Assembly: GCA_010094045.1 (NCBI GenBank) | Contig: ML986883.1 | Coordinates: 2,797 to 34,153, forward strand | Origin: Lojkania enalia | Lineage: Eukaryota > Ascomycota > Dothideomycetes > Pleosporales | DNA length: 31,357 nucleotides | Direction: 5' to 3' | Shown: positions 9,700 to 19,089 of the stretch, piece by piece | Position numbering within the stretch: position 1 is the stretch's first letter | How the letters are laid out: each line of letters starts with the position of its first letter | Position numbers and translations under genes: made by a program | The notes under the pieces: model-generated | What the model saw: only the letters and a program-made list of their open reading frames with translations | Told to the model about the DNA's origin: nothing | The model's database searches: none

Positions 9700-10540
9700 G
9701 CAAGCTGTTACTAGAATAATTACTTAATATATAAGAGTATAAAGATAAAGCTAGAAGTATAACTAAGACTAGATATATAATTATTACCTAGAATCTTACT
9801 ATTTTAAAATAAGATAGAGGATTATATAGAAAATAAGTACTATTAGATTTATAGAAATCTACTTTACCTTAAAATAGAATATCTATACCGGCTTAGTAAA
9901 ATCGTTATAAAAGCTAAAGAGTTAAAGAAACTAGTCTTAGAAGTAAGAGAAATATAAGGAGATATTAGAAGATAACTTAATATTACAGCTTATAAGATAA
10001 TAGGAGTAAATATACCTAAGGAAGAAGAACGTCTTAAAGATAATATATATTTAGAGGAATATAAAACTTTAAACTAGAAATAATATATAGTTAAATACTA
10101 ATACTACTAAAATACGTTTAAAGTACTTAAATAATAAGAATTAGATAAAGATTACTAAGTAATCGAATAGTAATAGTATTTTTTAGAATAGAAGTATAAG
10201 ATATATAGTAAATAGATAAAGGCTGCTTACGCCTAAGAACTATAGATAAAGTATAATATAGATAGATATCTGTTATATAGAAGAGAAAAGAAGAAAGTAG
10301 GGTTCTTCCTATCTTAGTTAAAAAACTAAATAGCCCCTGAAGTAATAGCTATATTAAGAAACCGGGTAGAAAAGCTATTAGAAGAGTTAATAATATAGTA
10401 CCTTTATATATAGTACTCCGAGTAGAGTTTAATAGAAAGAAGCTTAAAATACTACTTAATAGTAGAGCTTTAGATACGTTTATATTAGTATAATAGATTT
10501 ATAAGAATAATATAGAGTAGAGAAAAAAGAAAGTACCTTA
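9700..10540 (+). pseudogene. Gypsy-C accessory segment between gag and protease, function unknown
   Basis: This is an unusually long coding-like stretch, highly charged, with motifs such as IEDYIENKYYQIYRN, YQYYQNTFKVLKQQELD and VGFFLSQLKNQIAPEV. The first and last lie in one frame, 486 nt apart. A frame change occurs before the protease-side segment at 10668. I do not recognise the domain. The YQYYQ region could once have held Cys/His residues (Cys and His codons become Tyr under RIP), so a lost zinc-binding motif is possible. Identity is weak, because almost any frame looks open here once TAG and TAA are ignored. Confidence 0.4.
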
Positions 10541-10599
10541 TACTATATATTTAGTAGACGACAAGTTAATAGACTATAGTAGAGGAGTTATACTAATAG

Positions 10600-10801
10600 A
10601 AACTAAGAAGCGAGCGTTTAATATTATAGAATATACCGATATAAAGAGTATTAATATTATAAACCTAGGAAAATTTAATCTATTACTAGGTATAGACTAG
10701 TTAGCTAAATATAATTCTAAAGTAGATTAGTAGTAAAGAATAGTTTATAAATTATAGAGTAGATTTAAAGTAGAACTAGTAGTAGAATAATATAGAATAA
10801 A
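10600..10801 (+). pseudogene. Gypsy-C protease-RT linker fragment
   Basis: The frame gives INIINLGKFNLLLGIDQLAKYN followed by SKVDQQQ, matching the Gypsy 'DLILGMPWLQKHNPKIDW' block that closes the aspartic protease domain. The catalytic DSGA/DTGA motif should precede it but was not seen. The reading frame resumes in the Gypsy-C RT after Gypsy-B. Confidence 0.7.
10797..10801. repeat. Target-site duplication of Gypsy-B, left copy (ATAAA)
   Basis: ATAAA also follows the right LTR at 23288-23292. Confidence 0.88.
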
Positions 10802-11169
10802 TATAACAGCCTCTAATTAGCTAGGTATAGGATAGGATAATAACTAAGAGTAATTACGTGCTGTAAGAGGATTATTCTTATAAACTTATAATAGAAGTAT
10901 ATAAGTAGAGTATATAAAGAATATTTAAGTTAACTATAAAAAGCTATAAAAGTTAGAATTATAAGATCGTTAAATATAATTTAGTTCTCTTACTATTTCT
11001 TCCTACTCAGTTATTTAGCTAACTAAGTAACTAAGCACGCTTAGTTACTTAGTTAACTAAGCTGCTAAGCGTATTACGTATCTTATATTAGTCTTATTCT
11101 TTTAGCTATATAGAGTCCTAGATCTCGATTGGGCCTAGTATAGAGATTCCTATAGGGGCATCTATAATA
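10802..11169 (-). repeat. Gypsy-B 3' LTR
   Basis: This 368-bp LTR is paired with 22920-23287. On the plus strand it begins TATAACAGCC and ends CATCTATAATA, which before RIP would be TG...CA. It contains a long hairpin at 11015-11060. Differences from the partner are nearly all transitions. Confidence 0.92.
11015..11060. repeat. 21-bp hairpin inside the Gypsy-B LTR
   Basis: The arms at 11015-11035 and 11040-11060 are complementary with one mismatch around a CACG loop. They are built from repeats of a TAACTAAG-like octamer. The partner LTR holds a decayed version at about 23135-23180. It may be an RNA structure in the LTR transcript or a protein-binding palindrome; the role is inferred only. 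Confidence 0.75.
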
Positions 11170-11184
11170 CTATCTTCCCCCTCT
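11170..11184 (-). other. Polypurine tract of Gypsy-B
   Basis: The minus strand reads AGAGGGGGAAGATAG immediately before the 3' LTR, which is canonical in position and composition. Confidence 0.85.
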
Positions 11185-11479
11185 AAGCTCTCAGCCCGAG
11201 AGTTTTCCCGTTCTAAACTAGTATATAGTAGGGTTAGTATACTATTTTCGCTAAAACTATATATATTTCTAATACCTCCCTATTATTATTTAACTCTAAG
11301 TAAATACTATTATACTAATCGTATAAACTATTTAGGCGAGACTATTATACCTTATTTCTAGTATTCCCGTAGGGGGTTAACTTATAAAATAGATAAGAAG
11401 GAGATACCTAAAAAATTATATTGTTTAGAATACTTTTATACTAGTATACGTTTGTTATATAATATAGATCACGATGCTT

Positions 11480-11790
11480 AAATAGCTTATATATTATAAT
11501 CCCGTACTACTAGTTCGTTCCTAATTCTTCCTAGTAGTAAAGCGGGATACTGAAGTTATAAAACTAGAAGAGGAGATTCGTCTAGCCTAAGAAGAGTTAG
11601 AATAACTTTTTAATAAGGTAGTAGTAGCTTACGTAAAAATTTAGCATCTTTATAAGATTTATAAATAAGTAAAATATAGGTAGGCGGAGGGTTATAAACG
11701 TACGTAGGAGTAGCTTAAAGAAGAAGAAGAGGTAGATCGTAAAACGGGTCTTCTTCCTAAAGCGGAGTTGCTTCCTATAATATAGCTAAT
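11480..11790 (+). pseudogene. Antisense coiled-coil ORF relic near the 3' end of Gypsy-B
   Basis: Read on the plus strand, opposite to gag-pol, a frame gives KRDTEVIKLEEEIRLAQEEL, then ELEQLFNKVVVAY, KIYKQVKYRQAEGYK and QLKEEEEVDRKTG, ending near LLPKAELLP. The Glu/Lys/Leu periodicity looks like a coiled coil and is more protein-like than the minus-strand reading. It lies between the chromodomain and the polypurine tract, so the retrotransposon may have carried an extra antisense gene or captured a host fragment. I cannot name the family. It has RIP stops at Gln codons. Confidence 0.45.
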
Positions 11791-11799
11791 ATTATTTAA

Positions 11800-13277
11800 T
11801 CCTACTATTCTATCTCTAGATTTCCTTTATAAATTTTGGTTTTATAATATACTTATAATACCGTAAGACTAAGGTTTTCTTCTAGTTCTTAGGTATTATT
11901 CTATAAGTTCTTATATTTGTCTACTTCTAACTATTTAATTAGATAGTATTATTTGCTATTCTATATCTTATACTTTATTATTCTCTTAACTTCCTATTCC
12001 TAGTCTTCTCCGTACGCGTCTATATTATATACTACTAGTTTAGTATTTTAGGGTACCTTTTCTATAAATATAATATAGAAGGTTAGATGGATTTTTATAG
12101 TCGTAGGTAATTTAAGTTAATAGTTTATAGGTAATATTTATTCCTCGATCTTATATAGTCTAATTTTAATATAATCTAGTTTACTACTTAGTTGTTTACT
12201 TTAAATATTTAGTTATAGCAGCTAAACTTTTTCTCCCTTCTTAAAGTAAGGTAGTTATTTATATTTCTTATTATAGTATTTCTTTATAGTATATTATAGG
12301 AACTAGAAGTCTTTTTTTAGTAAGTCTTACGTTTATTAAATAATCTCAACTCGTTCCTATACCTATAGTACCTATAATACTACTTTAATTAGAGTATTAT
12401 AGGTTTTTAATTTATACCTATAGTTTACTATAAATAGTAATACTCTAGTTATACTATATATAATACTATTATACGCGAGTTGTACTATTAGTAGTAGTAT
12501 TATCCAATTATTTTATTTATAGTTAAGGTAGTACTATAAATATTACTCTACTATTTAGTTTATTTATTCTATCTATCTATCTATTTACAAATAAAATACT
12601 ATAGATATTTTATATTTAATTCCTAGTAAGTTTATAATTATTTACTAAAACTTTAAAGTAAACTTAGTATTTTAGTCTATAATTATCTTCTATAGTACCC
12701 TATATTATACGATAATCTATCTTAGAAAGATGTTTACAACTTATTCTACTAATAATACTATATTATAGAGAATAAAATTGGTGTATTTTATAAGTCTATC
12801 TATAATTATTATAATAGAGTTATATATTTCTCCTTTAGGGTAGTCTTTTAACTTTAGTAGCTTAATAATAAAGTCTATAGTAACTTCTATTTATAGTTTA
12901 GTTAGTATTTCTAGATTCTATAGTAGTCTATAGAGTATATATCTATTAAGTTTATTCTATTAGCAGTCTATATACTCTCGTAATATATTATTTACCTATT
13001 CTCTTACTTTAGAAAAGTAGAATCCTCTAAGGATTCGTTCTAGCATTTTCTCTATTCCTTAGTATCCGTATATAGAGGCTTTATAGAATTATCTAATAAA
13101 TTCTTTTCTAACTTTAGCTAGTATATAAATTCGATTATAGACGTATAGTAGTCTATCTACCTATTCTAGTTCTTATTCTTAGAGTTCTCTGGGTATTCCG
13201 TCTATTACTAATCTAATTAGTATTATCTAGCCTACTTCTTTAATAATAGTTATTACTACGAGTCTTAGATAATTATA
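11800..13277 (-). pseudogene. Gypsy-B integrase and chromodomain
   Basis: From right to left: a zinc-binding N-terminal region (EFIRQFYKASIYGYQGIEKM, with His now Tyr), the catalytic core region, a GPY-like segment, and a tail close to the family's HPVFHVSLL block. It ends in a chromodomain with QNSKQYYLIKQL around 11925-11965. Pogo-3 separates this block from RNase H. The chromodomain is in frame with the RT after excision of pogo-3. Many TAG/TAA codons stand for Gln or Trp. Confidence 0.85.
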
Positions 13278-13279
13278 TA

Positions 13280-13332
13280 ATATATTCTACTATCGAAGCA
13301 GCTAAACTATTAAAGTAGCTACTTTTTCTTAG
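13280..13332. repeat. Left TIR of pogo-3
   Basis: Outer bases are ATATATTCTAC (ancestral ACGTATTCTAC by comparison with the right end). Two AAGYRGCTA motifs begin at 13296 and 13313, 17 bp apart. Confidence 0.92.
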
Positions 13333-13515
13333 TATTATAAACACTACGTACGAACTATAATAAATCTATAATACAACCTTCTATTAATTTAACAAGAAGG
13401 TAGAATTGAGCTTATATTACAGGTGTATAAATTAGGCCAGTTTAAGAGCGTATAACACGCTGCTATAGCTTTTAATATATAATATTAACAACTCTCTACT
13501 CGACTTTATAGAATT

Positions 13516-15045
13516 GTATTTTACTCTTATATACAACTAAATTACTAGAAACTTATAGTAACCGAAGAATAAATAATTGTACAATATATTTTTAACTTTA
13601 ATTTACGAGGATTTACACCCCAGCTATATAAAGTAGTAGATATAGTAGATAAACTATTAGGCGTACGTAGTAGAATACTTATAGGAAAGAATTAGTCTAA
13701 ACAATTTATAACGCGTATAAATAAGCTTAAAATAGCCTTTAATTAAATAAAGGATTACTAAAGAATAAAATAAGAGAATCTAGAAGTTATTAATATATAG
13801 TTTAAGTTCGTATAGAATATAATTGCGAAATATAGTATATATAATAATAATATCTACAACTTTAATAAGATAGGCTTTTAGATAGGTATTATTAGTATTA
13901 TAAAGGTTGTTATAGGTTTAGAATATTATATAAAGCCTACTTTTATACAGTTAGGTAATTATAAGTAGGTTATAGTTATCTAAAGTATCTATACTACTGT
14001 ATATATAACCCTACTATTTATTATCTATAAAGAATACATCTATATCTCTATATAATATAAAGAAGCAGGTATATTATACGATTGGAAAATTTTAGTCTCT
14101 AAGAACGGCTGGACAAATAACGCGTTTAGTCTTAAGTAGCTAAAGTATTTTAATAAGTATATAAAGATATATTAGATAGAGTTATATAGGCTACTTATTT
14201 TAGACGGCTATAAAAGCTACCTTAACTAGGAATTTAAAGATTACTACCTTATATAAAAGATTCTAACGCTTTATATACCTTCTTATTTATTGTATATACT
14301 TCAGCCTCTTAATATAGTTTACTTCTTACTGTTAAAGCTAAAGTACTTATAATATATATAAGACTTAGCGCGCTGACGCGTCTACTATATTAATAAAGAA
14401 GGCTTTCTTCTAGCTTTTAAGAACGCGTTTTTTAATATATTTACATATAAGAACTATTAAAAAGCCTTTAAAGTAATAGAAATTATTCTTCTAAATGTGT
14501 AGGTTATATTAAATTACTTTAACATATAACTGCGTACCCTACTAGAACTACTTTTATAAGAAAACTCTTAGTAGTCTAAAACTCTAAGTAATATATATAA
14601 ATTTAGGTTACAATTAATACTTATATAAAAGTCCTTTATACGATTACTAAAAGAGGTATAAAAAGGATTCTTATAGCTTATAAAAGGTGCTAAGTTAATA
14701 CTATATTAGAATACACTTCTTTAAGCTCGCAACTCTAAGCTTAAAAAGTAATTAGAAGAAGTAACTAAGCGTAAAACGCGTAAAAGAAAGTATATTTAGT
14801 ATAGTAGTATAGTATTATATAGCGAGGGATCTTTATACATAGCTGCTAAAGCATCTATAAACTCTCAGCCCTTTAAAAAGACTCATAGTACTGATACTTA
14901 AGAAAGAGCTCAACCAGCTTAACGCTACTATAGTAACTATAGTAAGACTAGACATAACACTCATACGTGCCAAAAGAATAGTAGAGAAAATTCTAAATTA
15001 GATAAAAGTATATTATATATAGAATCTCTTATTAGTATTAAGTAA
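13516..15045 (+). pseudogene. pogo-3 transposase, 509 codons
   Basis: Transposase of the pogo/Fot1 group (DDE_1), which would cut at the TIRs and insert at TA. The frame is unbroken by indels from the codon aligned with the pogo-4 ATG (GTA here) to a terminal TAA. Landmarks: YNFNKIGF (first catalytic Asp now Asn), KNGWTNNAFSLK, LLILDGYKSY (second Asp kept at 14203-14205), ILQPLNIVYF (third Asp now Asn). The C-terminus has a CCHC knuckle at 14929-14970 with the two first Cys now Tyr and His and last Cys retained. In-frame TAG/TAA codons stand for Gln or Trp. Confidence 0.9.
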
Positions 15046-15075
15046 ATTAACTTTTTATATATAGTATTCGTTGCG

Positions 15076-15128
15076 CTAAGAAAAAGTAGCTACTTTAATA
15101 GTTTAGCTGCTTTAATAGTAGAATACGT
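15076..15128. repeat. Right TIR of pogo-3
   Basis: Reverse complement of 13280-13332 apart from RIP-type changes. It keeps the unmutated outer ACGT. Confidence 0.92.
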
Positions 15129-15130
15129 TA

Positions 15131-16812
15131 CTATACTTCTATCTTATTATTTTCTTAGTAGTATAGCTGTAGTTCCTTTCTCTTACTTATATTCTAGTAG
15201 TCTACTTAATACGTCTACTTTTTAGTTTTGTTTTCTACTAATATAGATAATCTTAAAGTCGAATGTAGCTAGTTCTTATAACTATCTAACCTATCTAGGG
15301 GTAAGAGTTTTAGTAGTAAAGAAAGTAGTAAGGTTTTTATAGTTATAATAGACTTTAGTTTACTATTTTACTCCTTATAAGTATATACGCTATTCTTTAA
15401 AGTATACTATAATAGCTAGGAGTTTTTAGTTATATATATTATAATTTATTTCTACTAGTATAAGTTTTTATAAATAGTATACTACTAGATATTATTTTCT
15501 ATTATAGATTTATATAAGGATTCCGGCTATTCTTATTCCTAATATATCGGTTTCTATAAAAGCTTTCTTTTCTAGGTCGTAGAGTTTCAGTACTAGTTCT
15601 TATTAGAATTATTTCTTAACTTCTTAGAAGGCTTTTTCTTATTCGTTTCCCTATATAAAAGTAATATCTTTTCTTAATAGTTGTATTAAGAGTATAGTTA
15701 TATCGCTCTAATTATCTATAAAGGTTTAATAGAAGTTATAAAATCTTATAAAGGATTAGACATCTTTAACTAATTTTAGGGTTAGTTAGTCTTTAATTAC
15801 TACTAATTTATTTAGATTTATTTATAATTGTTCTAGTTTAATAATAAATTCTAAATAGTCTATTCGCGTAGTATAAAATTTATATTTTCTTACCTTAAGG
15901 TATAATTTTACTATTTATAATATGTATAGTACTTATTTAATATATTCCTTATATTCTTATTTTATTTTTAAATATATAAGAACGTCGTCTAAATATACTA
16001 TATAGAATTATCTAAGATAGAGTTTTAGTATCTTATTAATTTGTTTTTAAAAAGTAGCTGGTGTGTTAATAAGTTTAAATAGTATAACTAGGTATTTAAA
16101 GAGTCTCTTTTTTATTCTAAATACTATTTTCTATTTATCTCCTTTTTTAATATAAATCTAGTAGTACGTATTTTAGATGTCTAATTTTATAAAGATAGTA
16201 ACTTCCCTTAATTAGTCTCTTAAGTTATAGATGAGGAGTAAAGAGTATTAATCTTTAATTGTAATATTATTAAGAGTATAATAATCGATATATATTTATA
16301 GGTCTATTATTCCTTTCTTATCTATAAAGAGTATAAGGTATACTACTAGTAAACTTAATTCTTAGATTATTCCTTTCTTTAGGTACTCGTCTATATATTA
16401 TTCTAAGGCCTCTACTTCCCTTAATATTAAACTATATATTAGTTTATATCTAGGTTTTTTTTCTAGTTATAGTTTAATTTTATAATTATATTCTCTATAT
16501 TTAGGTAGGTATTATAGTAGTTCTTAAAGTTGTTTTATTAAGTATTAGTATTCTTTAGATATACTATATAATATATTTTCTATTAGGAATAATTCTTTTA
16601 CTATTTTTTTTACTATTATAGCAAGTTGTTCTTTAACTAGCTAGCTAGAGTTTTTAAGGATAATTCGTCCCGTTTACTAGTTTATCTAAGGATTTTCCTT
16701 TCTTAACTATAGAATCTCTAGAATAATATTATAGTTGGTAATTTCTATAATTTAGAAGATTTATCTTTATTAGATTATTTCTAGGATTTTAAACTCTCCT
16801 AGTTTTATAGTA
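15131..16812 (-). pseudogene. Gypsy-B reverse transcriptase and RNase H
   Basis: On the minus strand the protease-RT linker (GEFKILEII) is followed by RT motifs: EVEALEQYIDEYLKKGI, LFIDKKG, IYIDYYTLNNITIKDQY, FKYLVILFKLINTPATF and YLDD at 15984-15995. The YLDD motif is intact, unlike in the other two Gypsy relics. RNase H follows with AFIETDILGIRIAGIL (catalytic Asp kept), EINYNIYN, KLLAIIVYFKE and KNLTTFFTT. Pogo-4 sits upstream and pogo-3 downstream. Stops are frequent, so it is dead despite the intact active site. Confidence 0.9.
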
Positions 16813-16814
16813 TA

Positions 16815-16867
16815 ATATATTCTACTATCGAAGCGGCTAAACCATTAAAGCGGCTACTTTTTCTTAG
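16815..16867. repeat. Left TIR of pogo-4
   Basis: 53 bp, same family as pogo-3. Its motif copies read AAGCGGCTA-like, less mutated than in pogo-3. Confidence 0.92.
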
Positions 16868-16897
16868 TATAATGAATACTATATATAAAAAGTTAAT

Positions 16898-18426
16898 TTA
16901 CTTAATACTAATAAGAGATTCTATATATAATATACTTTTATCTAATTTAGAATTTTCCCTACTATCCTTTTAGCACGTACGAGCGTTATGTCTAGTCTTA
17001 CTACAGTTACTATAGTAGTATTAAGCTGGTTGAGCCCTTTCTTAAGTATCAGCACTACGAGTCTTCTTAAAGGGCTAAGAATCTATAGATACTTCAGCAG
17101 CTATATACAAAGATCCCTTACTATATAATACTATACTACTATACCAAATATACTTTCTTTTATATGTTTTATACTTAGTTACTTCTTCTAATTACCTTTT
17201 AAGCTTAGAGTTGCGAGCTTTAAGAAGCGTATTCTAATATAGTATTAACTCAGCATCTTTTATAAGCTGTAAGAATCCTTTTTACGCCTCTTTTAGTAAT
17301 TGTATAAAGGACTTTTATATAAGTATTAATTGTAACCTAAATTTATATATATTATTTAGAGTTTTAGACTATTAGAAGTCTTTTTATAGAAGTAGTTTTA
17401 GTAGGGTATATAATTATATATTAAGGTAATCTAATATAACTTACGCGTTTAAAGGAATAATTTCTATTACTTTAAAGGCCTTTTAACAGTTCTTATACGT
17501 AAATATATTAAAAACGCGTTCTTAAAGGCTGGAAGGAAGCCTTCTTTATTAATATAGTAGATATATTAGCGCGCTAAATTTTATATATACTATAAGTACT
17601 TTAGCTTTAATAATAAGAAGTAAACTATATTAAGAGGCTAAAGTATATATAATAAATAAGAAGGTATATAAAGTATTAGGATCTTTCGTATAAGGTAGTA
17701 ATCTTTAAATTCCTGGTTAAGGTAGCTTTTATAGCTGTCTAAAATAAGTAGCCTATATAATTCTACCTAATATATCTTTATATACTTATTAAAGTGCTTT
17801 AACTACTTAAAACTAAGCGTATTATTTATCCAGCCGTTTTTAGAGACTGAAATTTTCTAATTGTATAATATACCTACTTCTTTATATTATATAGAAATAT
17901 AGACGCGTTCTTTATAGATAATAAATAGTAGGGTTGCGTACGTAGTAGTATAGATATTCTAAATAACTATAACCTACTTATAATCGTCTAGCTATATAAG
18001 AGTAGGCTTTATATAATGTTCTAAACCTATAACAACCTTTATAGTACTAATAATACCTATCTAAAAGCCTATTTTATTAAAGTTGTAGATATTATTATTA
18101 TATATATTATATTTTATAATTATATCCTATATAAGCTTAAACTATATATTAATAACCTCTAGATTCTCTTGTTTTATTCTTTAACAATCCTTTACTTAAT
18201 TAAAAGCTATTTTAAACTTGTTTATACGCGCTATAAATCGTTTAGACTAATTCTTTCCTATAGATATTCTACTATATATATCTAATAGTTTATCTACTAT
18301 ATCTACTACCTTATATAGCCGGGGCGTAAATCCTTATAAATTAAGGTTAAGAATATATTGTACAATTGTTTATTCTTCGGTTACTATAAGCTTCTAGCGA
18401 TTTAGTTGTATATAAGGGCGAAACAT
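16898..18426 (-). pseudogene. pogo-4 transposase, frameshifted
   Basis: It starts at an intact ATG (first base 18426; MFRPYIQLNR) and matches pogo-3 codon by codon. Catalytic positions: FNKIGF (Asp to Asn), LLILDSYKSY (Asp kept), PLNIVYF (Asp to Asn). The start-to-stop span is 1529 nt against 1530 in pogo-3, and the frame is lost between codons 265 and 483. The difference is a run of five A at 17510-17514 where pogo-3 has six, a homopolymer slip. The C-terminal CCHC knuckle at 16973-17014 retains Cys, His and Cys, with only the first Cys changed to Tyr. Confidence 0.9.
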
Positions 18427-18609
18427 AATTCTATAAAGTTAAGTAGAGAGTTGTTAATATTATATATTAAAAGCTATAGCAGCGCGTCGCACGCTCTTAA
18501 ACTGGCCTAATTTATACGCCTGTAAAGCAAGCTCAATTCTACCTTCTTATTAAATTAATAGAAGGTCGCGTTGTAGATTTATTATAGTTTATACGTAGTG
18601 TTTATAATA

Positions 18610-18662
18610 CTAAGAAAAAGTAGCCGCTTTAATAGTTTAGCCGCTTCGATAGTAGAATATAT
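18610..18662. repeat. Right TIR of pogo-4
   Basis: 53-bp inverted partner of 16815-16867. The outer end has been mutated to ATAT. Confidence 0.92.
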
Positions 18663-18664
18663 TA

Positions 18665-19089
18665 TATAACTTTCTTCTAAAAGTCTTTTCCCTTTATAGT
18701 TTAGATTATATAGAGTTGTTCCAGTTATACTATTGGTATTCCTTTTCTAGTAATATAGTTGCTAGCTATAAAATTCTTTATTACTCTACTATTAATAATT
18801 ATATATACTTTATAGCCGTAATATTATCCTAGTATTATAAGATAGTATTCTCCTACGTTTCTATATAGTTAAGTTATCTTAGGCTAATAGGCTATTACTT
18901 CTTTTATAGATATATATTTTAGGCATTTCTATTCTAGACATTTATACTATAGTCTTCCTCTAATATATACTTTAGATAGTAGAGGTTCTAGTTTAAGTAC
19001 TATATAGTTTTAAGTTTATTTAATAACTTCCTATTCTATTATAGCTTTTTATTTTACTAGGTTTTCTAGTACCTTATCTTCGTTTAGTT
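18665..19089 (-). pseudogene. Gypsy-B aspartic protease region
   Basis: The minus strand gives VYIIINSRVIKNFIASNYI, then KGIPIVQLEQ. This matches the Gypsy protease block ALIDSGATGNFIS..FV...KIP, with catalytic DSG now NSR. It is in frame with the zinc knuckle upstream and, after removal of pogo-4, with the RT. Confidence 0.75.

Larger units (their letters stand above)
8040..10801 (+). mobile_element. Gypsy-C, 5' part (gag, accessory segment, protease side)
   Basis: This is the upstream part of a plus-strand Gypsy element interrupted by Gypsy-B at 10801/10802. Order is gag, a RIP-free insertion, an unusual long charged segment, then the protease-to-RT linker. With Gypsy-B and one ATAAA copy removed, the linker at 10668 and the YLDN motif at 24002 are separated by a multiple of three, which confirms that the two parts belong together. 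The left boundary and the LTRs were not found. Confidence 0.85.
13280..15128 (+). mobile_element. pogo-3: complete pogo/Fot1-type transposon (1849 bp)
   Basis: It is bounded by 53-bp inverted repeats and by TA on both sides (13278-13279 and 15129-15130). It carries one transposase gene and is inserted between the RNase H and integrase parts of Gypsy-B, in the opposite orientation to that element. Its length is one base more than pogo-4, explained by one homopolymer difference. It is dead: stops and catalytic substitutions throughout. Confidence 0.93.
16815..18662 (-). mobile_element. pogo-4: complete pogo/Fot1-type transposon (1848 bp)
   Basis: A sister copy of pogo-3 in inverse orientation, with 53-bp TIRs and TA on both sides (16813-16814 and 18663-18664). 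It is inserted between the protease and the reverse transcriptase of Gypsy-B, in the same orientation as that element. It keeps more original codons than pogo-3 in some places (start codon, zinc knuckle). Confidence 0.93.
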
